64,000 nt of DNA from Enoplolaimus lenunculus (lineage: Eukaryota; Nematoda; Enoplea; Enoplida; Thoracostomopsidae), in contig JASANG010004131.1 of assembly GCA_030248215.1 (NCBI GenBank), positions 434,001 through 498,000 on the forward strand. Reading direction: 5' to 3'. The notes under the pieces are model-generated. The model did not search any database. It had not been told where the DNA came from and saw only the letters and a program-made list of their open reading frames with translations. The first letter of the stretch is position 1; every line of letters begins with the position of its first letter. Position numbers and translations under genes: made by a program. Below, one piece after another: positions 11,766 to 64,000 of this stretch.

Positions 11766-11918
11766 GGTCCGTAGCCACGGGGGCATAAGAGCTCAGCTCT
11801 CCTGGAAAAATTTTGGGGCCCATAGGAAATTTTCAACCTTGCTGGCCAACGAAAATCCTAGTATGCTCCTCCTGAGAAATTTTTATCCGCCCCTACCAAG
11901 GTGAGCTGGCTACGGTTC
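11766..11918. mobile_element. GGCCCGTAGCCA-end MITE
   Basis: Begins ggtccgtagccacggggg, ends gtgagctggctacggttc; core ttttcaaccttgctgg. Confidence 0.75.
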
Positions 11919-12094
11919 TGTGTATGGACCTCCGCAACCATGCCGCCAGTAAAACTGCAGAATTATCGATTTACACAGCAACAACACAGCAAAAATAGTG
12001 ATTAAAACGTGGGAAACTATATATACTCATTCGCGAGGTTTGGTTCTTCGTGATATGCATTTTACAATTAACTACCCCTTACTACGATTGCCTT

Positions 12095-12314
12095 GGGCCC
12101 ATGTATACAACAGGGCCGTAACACTAGTAAGCATATTCCTAAGCTTAAACCTAAGCGTAAACATAAGTCTGTTGCCAAGCCTAAGCCTAAACCTAAGCGT
12201 AATGATGAGGCGATTTCTAAGCCTAAGCCTAAACAAAAAAGTTAGTCTAAAGCTTAAACGAACCCTACTACGACCCCGCCGGAAACCAATCCGGTCCTGT
12301 ACTACACATGGGCC
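12095..12314. mobile_element. Foldback MITE, TTAGGC-like family
   Basis: Ends gggcccatgtatacaacagg and (inverted) ggcccatgtgtagtacagg; interior cctaagcctaaac. It is in the 3' flank of the dystrophin gene. Confidence 0.75.
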
Positions 12315-12783
12315 GTCCTGTTGTACAGTGGACACGGTGTCGTTTATGGAACTGCACTTGAATAAATTTTAAGAAACTTTATCAAGCTTTAAATCATATT
12401 TAGCTTGGTTTAGACCTAGGAAAACGGCCATACCAAGAGTGTACGGTGCCGCTCGAAGCAACGCAACTAGCAATTTAACATTTTACTATATAACAATATC
12501 ATAGGTTAAGCATACGCGATAAAATATTAATATCACTAAGACACAGTCATACCTTCAAACTGTAAGCTATAAATATATCTGAGAAGGATAAAGCTTAAGC
12601 TCAACTCAGCTAGAATTAAATTGTTGTTGTTGTTAGACCGTGCAACAAGATTGAGATTGACTGCGCCTTGATGGCCAAATACTACAGTTTACACGGCGCT
12701 GAACATTCTTTAGAAACGAGTACGAGGGTAAAGTTCAATTTCGGCAGGAAAATTTTTATAGCCCAAAAAATTAAGTAAATATT

Positions 12784-12789
12784 TTTAAT
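12784..12789 (-). terminator. Possible ATTAAA polyadenylation signal of dystrophin
   Basis: ATTAAA on the minus strand, about 270 nt past the stop codon. AT-rich sequence makes chance occurrence likely. Confidence 0.25.
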
Positions 12790-13059
12790 TAATGTTTAGC
12801 TACCATAAAATAAAAATTTTGAACAAAGCTGACTTTTCCAGGACAAAAGAATACACACTGAGATCCAACTTTGATGTTCTCATATCTTTGTTTTAACGGG
12901 ACTTAAAAACTTTACTTGCTTTTATAAGTTCAAAAAATTACTATTTGTTTCCAAAATTGATAAATACATTTACAGCCTCGCAGCCGCTGTTTCAACCTGA
13001 ACCGAATCATACCTGGGACTGTTTTGCTTCGTACCAGAATAGTACAAAAACACTTGATG

Positions 13060-63331
<50,272 letters not shown>

Positions 63332-64000
63332 CTGAAATGTAAAGAATAAGACGATTGTCTGTCTAGGTAGGAACCGGGACTTCAGAGCTTTTTAACAGCT
63401 GGAAACGCGGTCTACGCATGGCTTCGAACTAGTGGCCTTAGTAAATGAAAACTGAAAATTATCAGTTAAACAGGATATACAAATAATTTTCAACGCTAAA
63501 ATTTTCCAGCCGATTTGCGCTTGAACGCCGCCAAAATCACTGAGATATAAAGCCAACTCAAAAGTTCTAATTAATTTCGCTTCTTAAAATCGAATCACGG
63601 AAACATTAAAACCAAACTCAAACAGATAAACCAAGGTTTAAACTACCATTCAATAAAGTAAACAACATACAATTAGGAAAATTATTCGTTCAAGAATATT
63701 AGATCGAGTTTACCTTGTTCAACGACGACTTGCAATAAAATTGTAAAGCCCAATTAAACACGTGCAAGTTTTTGCATCGAGTACTCGCAGCTGCAACTTG
63801 CACGAAATATTTGCAACTGCAAGTATTTTCATACGAGCATTCCGATTGACCAATCAAACTGCAGGTGCAAGAAATTCAAACGACTTGCAACTGCGTTCCC
63901 ATGCGCGAATTAGATTCAATAGCATGAATTCCGGTGAATAATTTAAAGATGCAAGAATATCAAAGCTGCTCTGTGACCAAACTTATACATGCAAGTTACA

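Larger units (their letters stand above)
5036..13059. other. Intergenic region or 5' intron of the SDR gene
   Basis: Between the first visible SDR exon and the dystrophin stop. It must hold the dystrophin 3' UTR and probably the short first exon(s) of the SDR gene, but I could not place them. It is filled with the transposons and tandem arrays listed separately; the remainder is AT-rich with no supported frame. Confidence 0.6.

Overview
This is a 64 kb piece of an AT-rich, intron-rich animal genome, almost certainly from an invertebrate. Nothing bacterial or viral was seen. Two host genes can be supported, both on the minus strand.

The main gene, 13060 to beyond 63331, is the 3' part of a dystrophin/utrophin-family gene. 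Twenty exons can be placed by protein similarity, GT-AG sites and exact phase agreement. In transcript order they give the last spectrin-like repeats (63331-21656), a WW domain split over two exons (21253-20513), the EF-hand-like region (19832-17637), the ZZ zinc finger (17637-17058 into 16947), the C-terminal coiled coils and the conserved C-terminal helix (stop at 13060-13062). Joined from 26216 down, the exons total 3120 nt, an open frame of 1039 residues plus stop. Many exon lengths equal those of human DMD exons 53-69 (212, 155, 190, 173, 157, 86 and 112 nt, plus fused pairs).

The most striking feature lies in a 34.8 kb intron equivalent to human DMD intron 55. An open reading frame of 1306 codons (32092-28175) ends in a good donor in phase 0. 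It can be spliced to the same acceptor (26216) that the upstream spectrin exon (61023-61212) uses. It has an in-frame stop just upstream of its ATG. It looks like an alternative first exon of a short dystrophin isoform, at the intron where mammals start Dp116, but it encodes a giant Asn-rich, low-complexity N-terminus. The predicted isoform has 2345 residues.

The second gene (2128-5035) is the 3' part of a 3-beta-hydroxysteroid dehydrogenase-like extended short-chain dehydrogenase. Two exons are clear; the short first coding exon was not found. It lies tail-ward of dystrophin, which ends about 8 kb away in the same orientation.

Most other DNA is intronic or intergenic and full of short non-autonomous DNA transposons. 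These include several hAT-type elements with intact 8-bp target duplications, a foldback family filled with TTAGGC-like hexamers, a family ending in GGCCCGTAGCCA, a 300-bp family ending in CAAGAGTG, and a TA-flanked family. Tandem arrays include a 94-bp minisatellite of about 24 copies, a 25-bp and a 103-bp array, CAAA arrays, and coding ATT/GTT arrays. There is also a 455-bp imperfect palindrome. No retroviral, LTR or capsid-bearing elements were recognised. The phylum cannot be fixed from the sequence alone.
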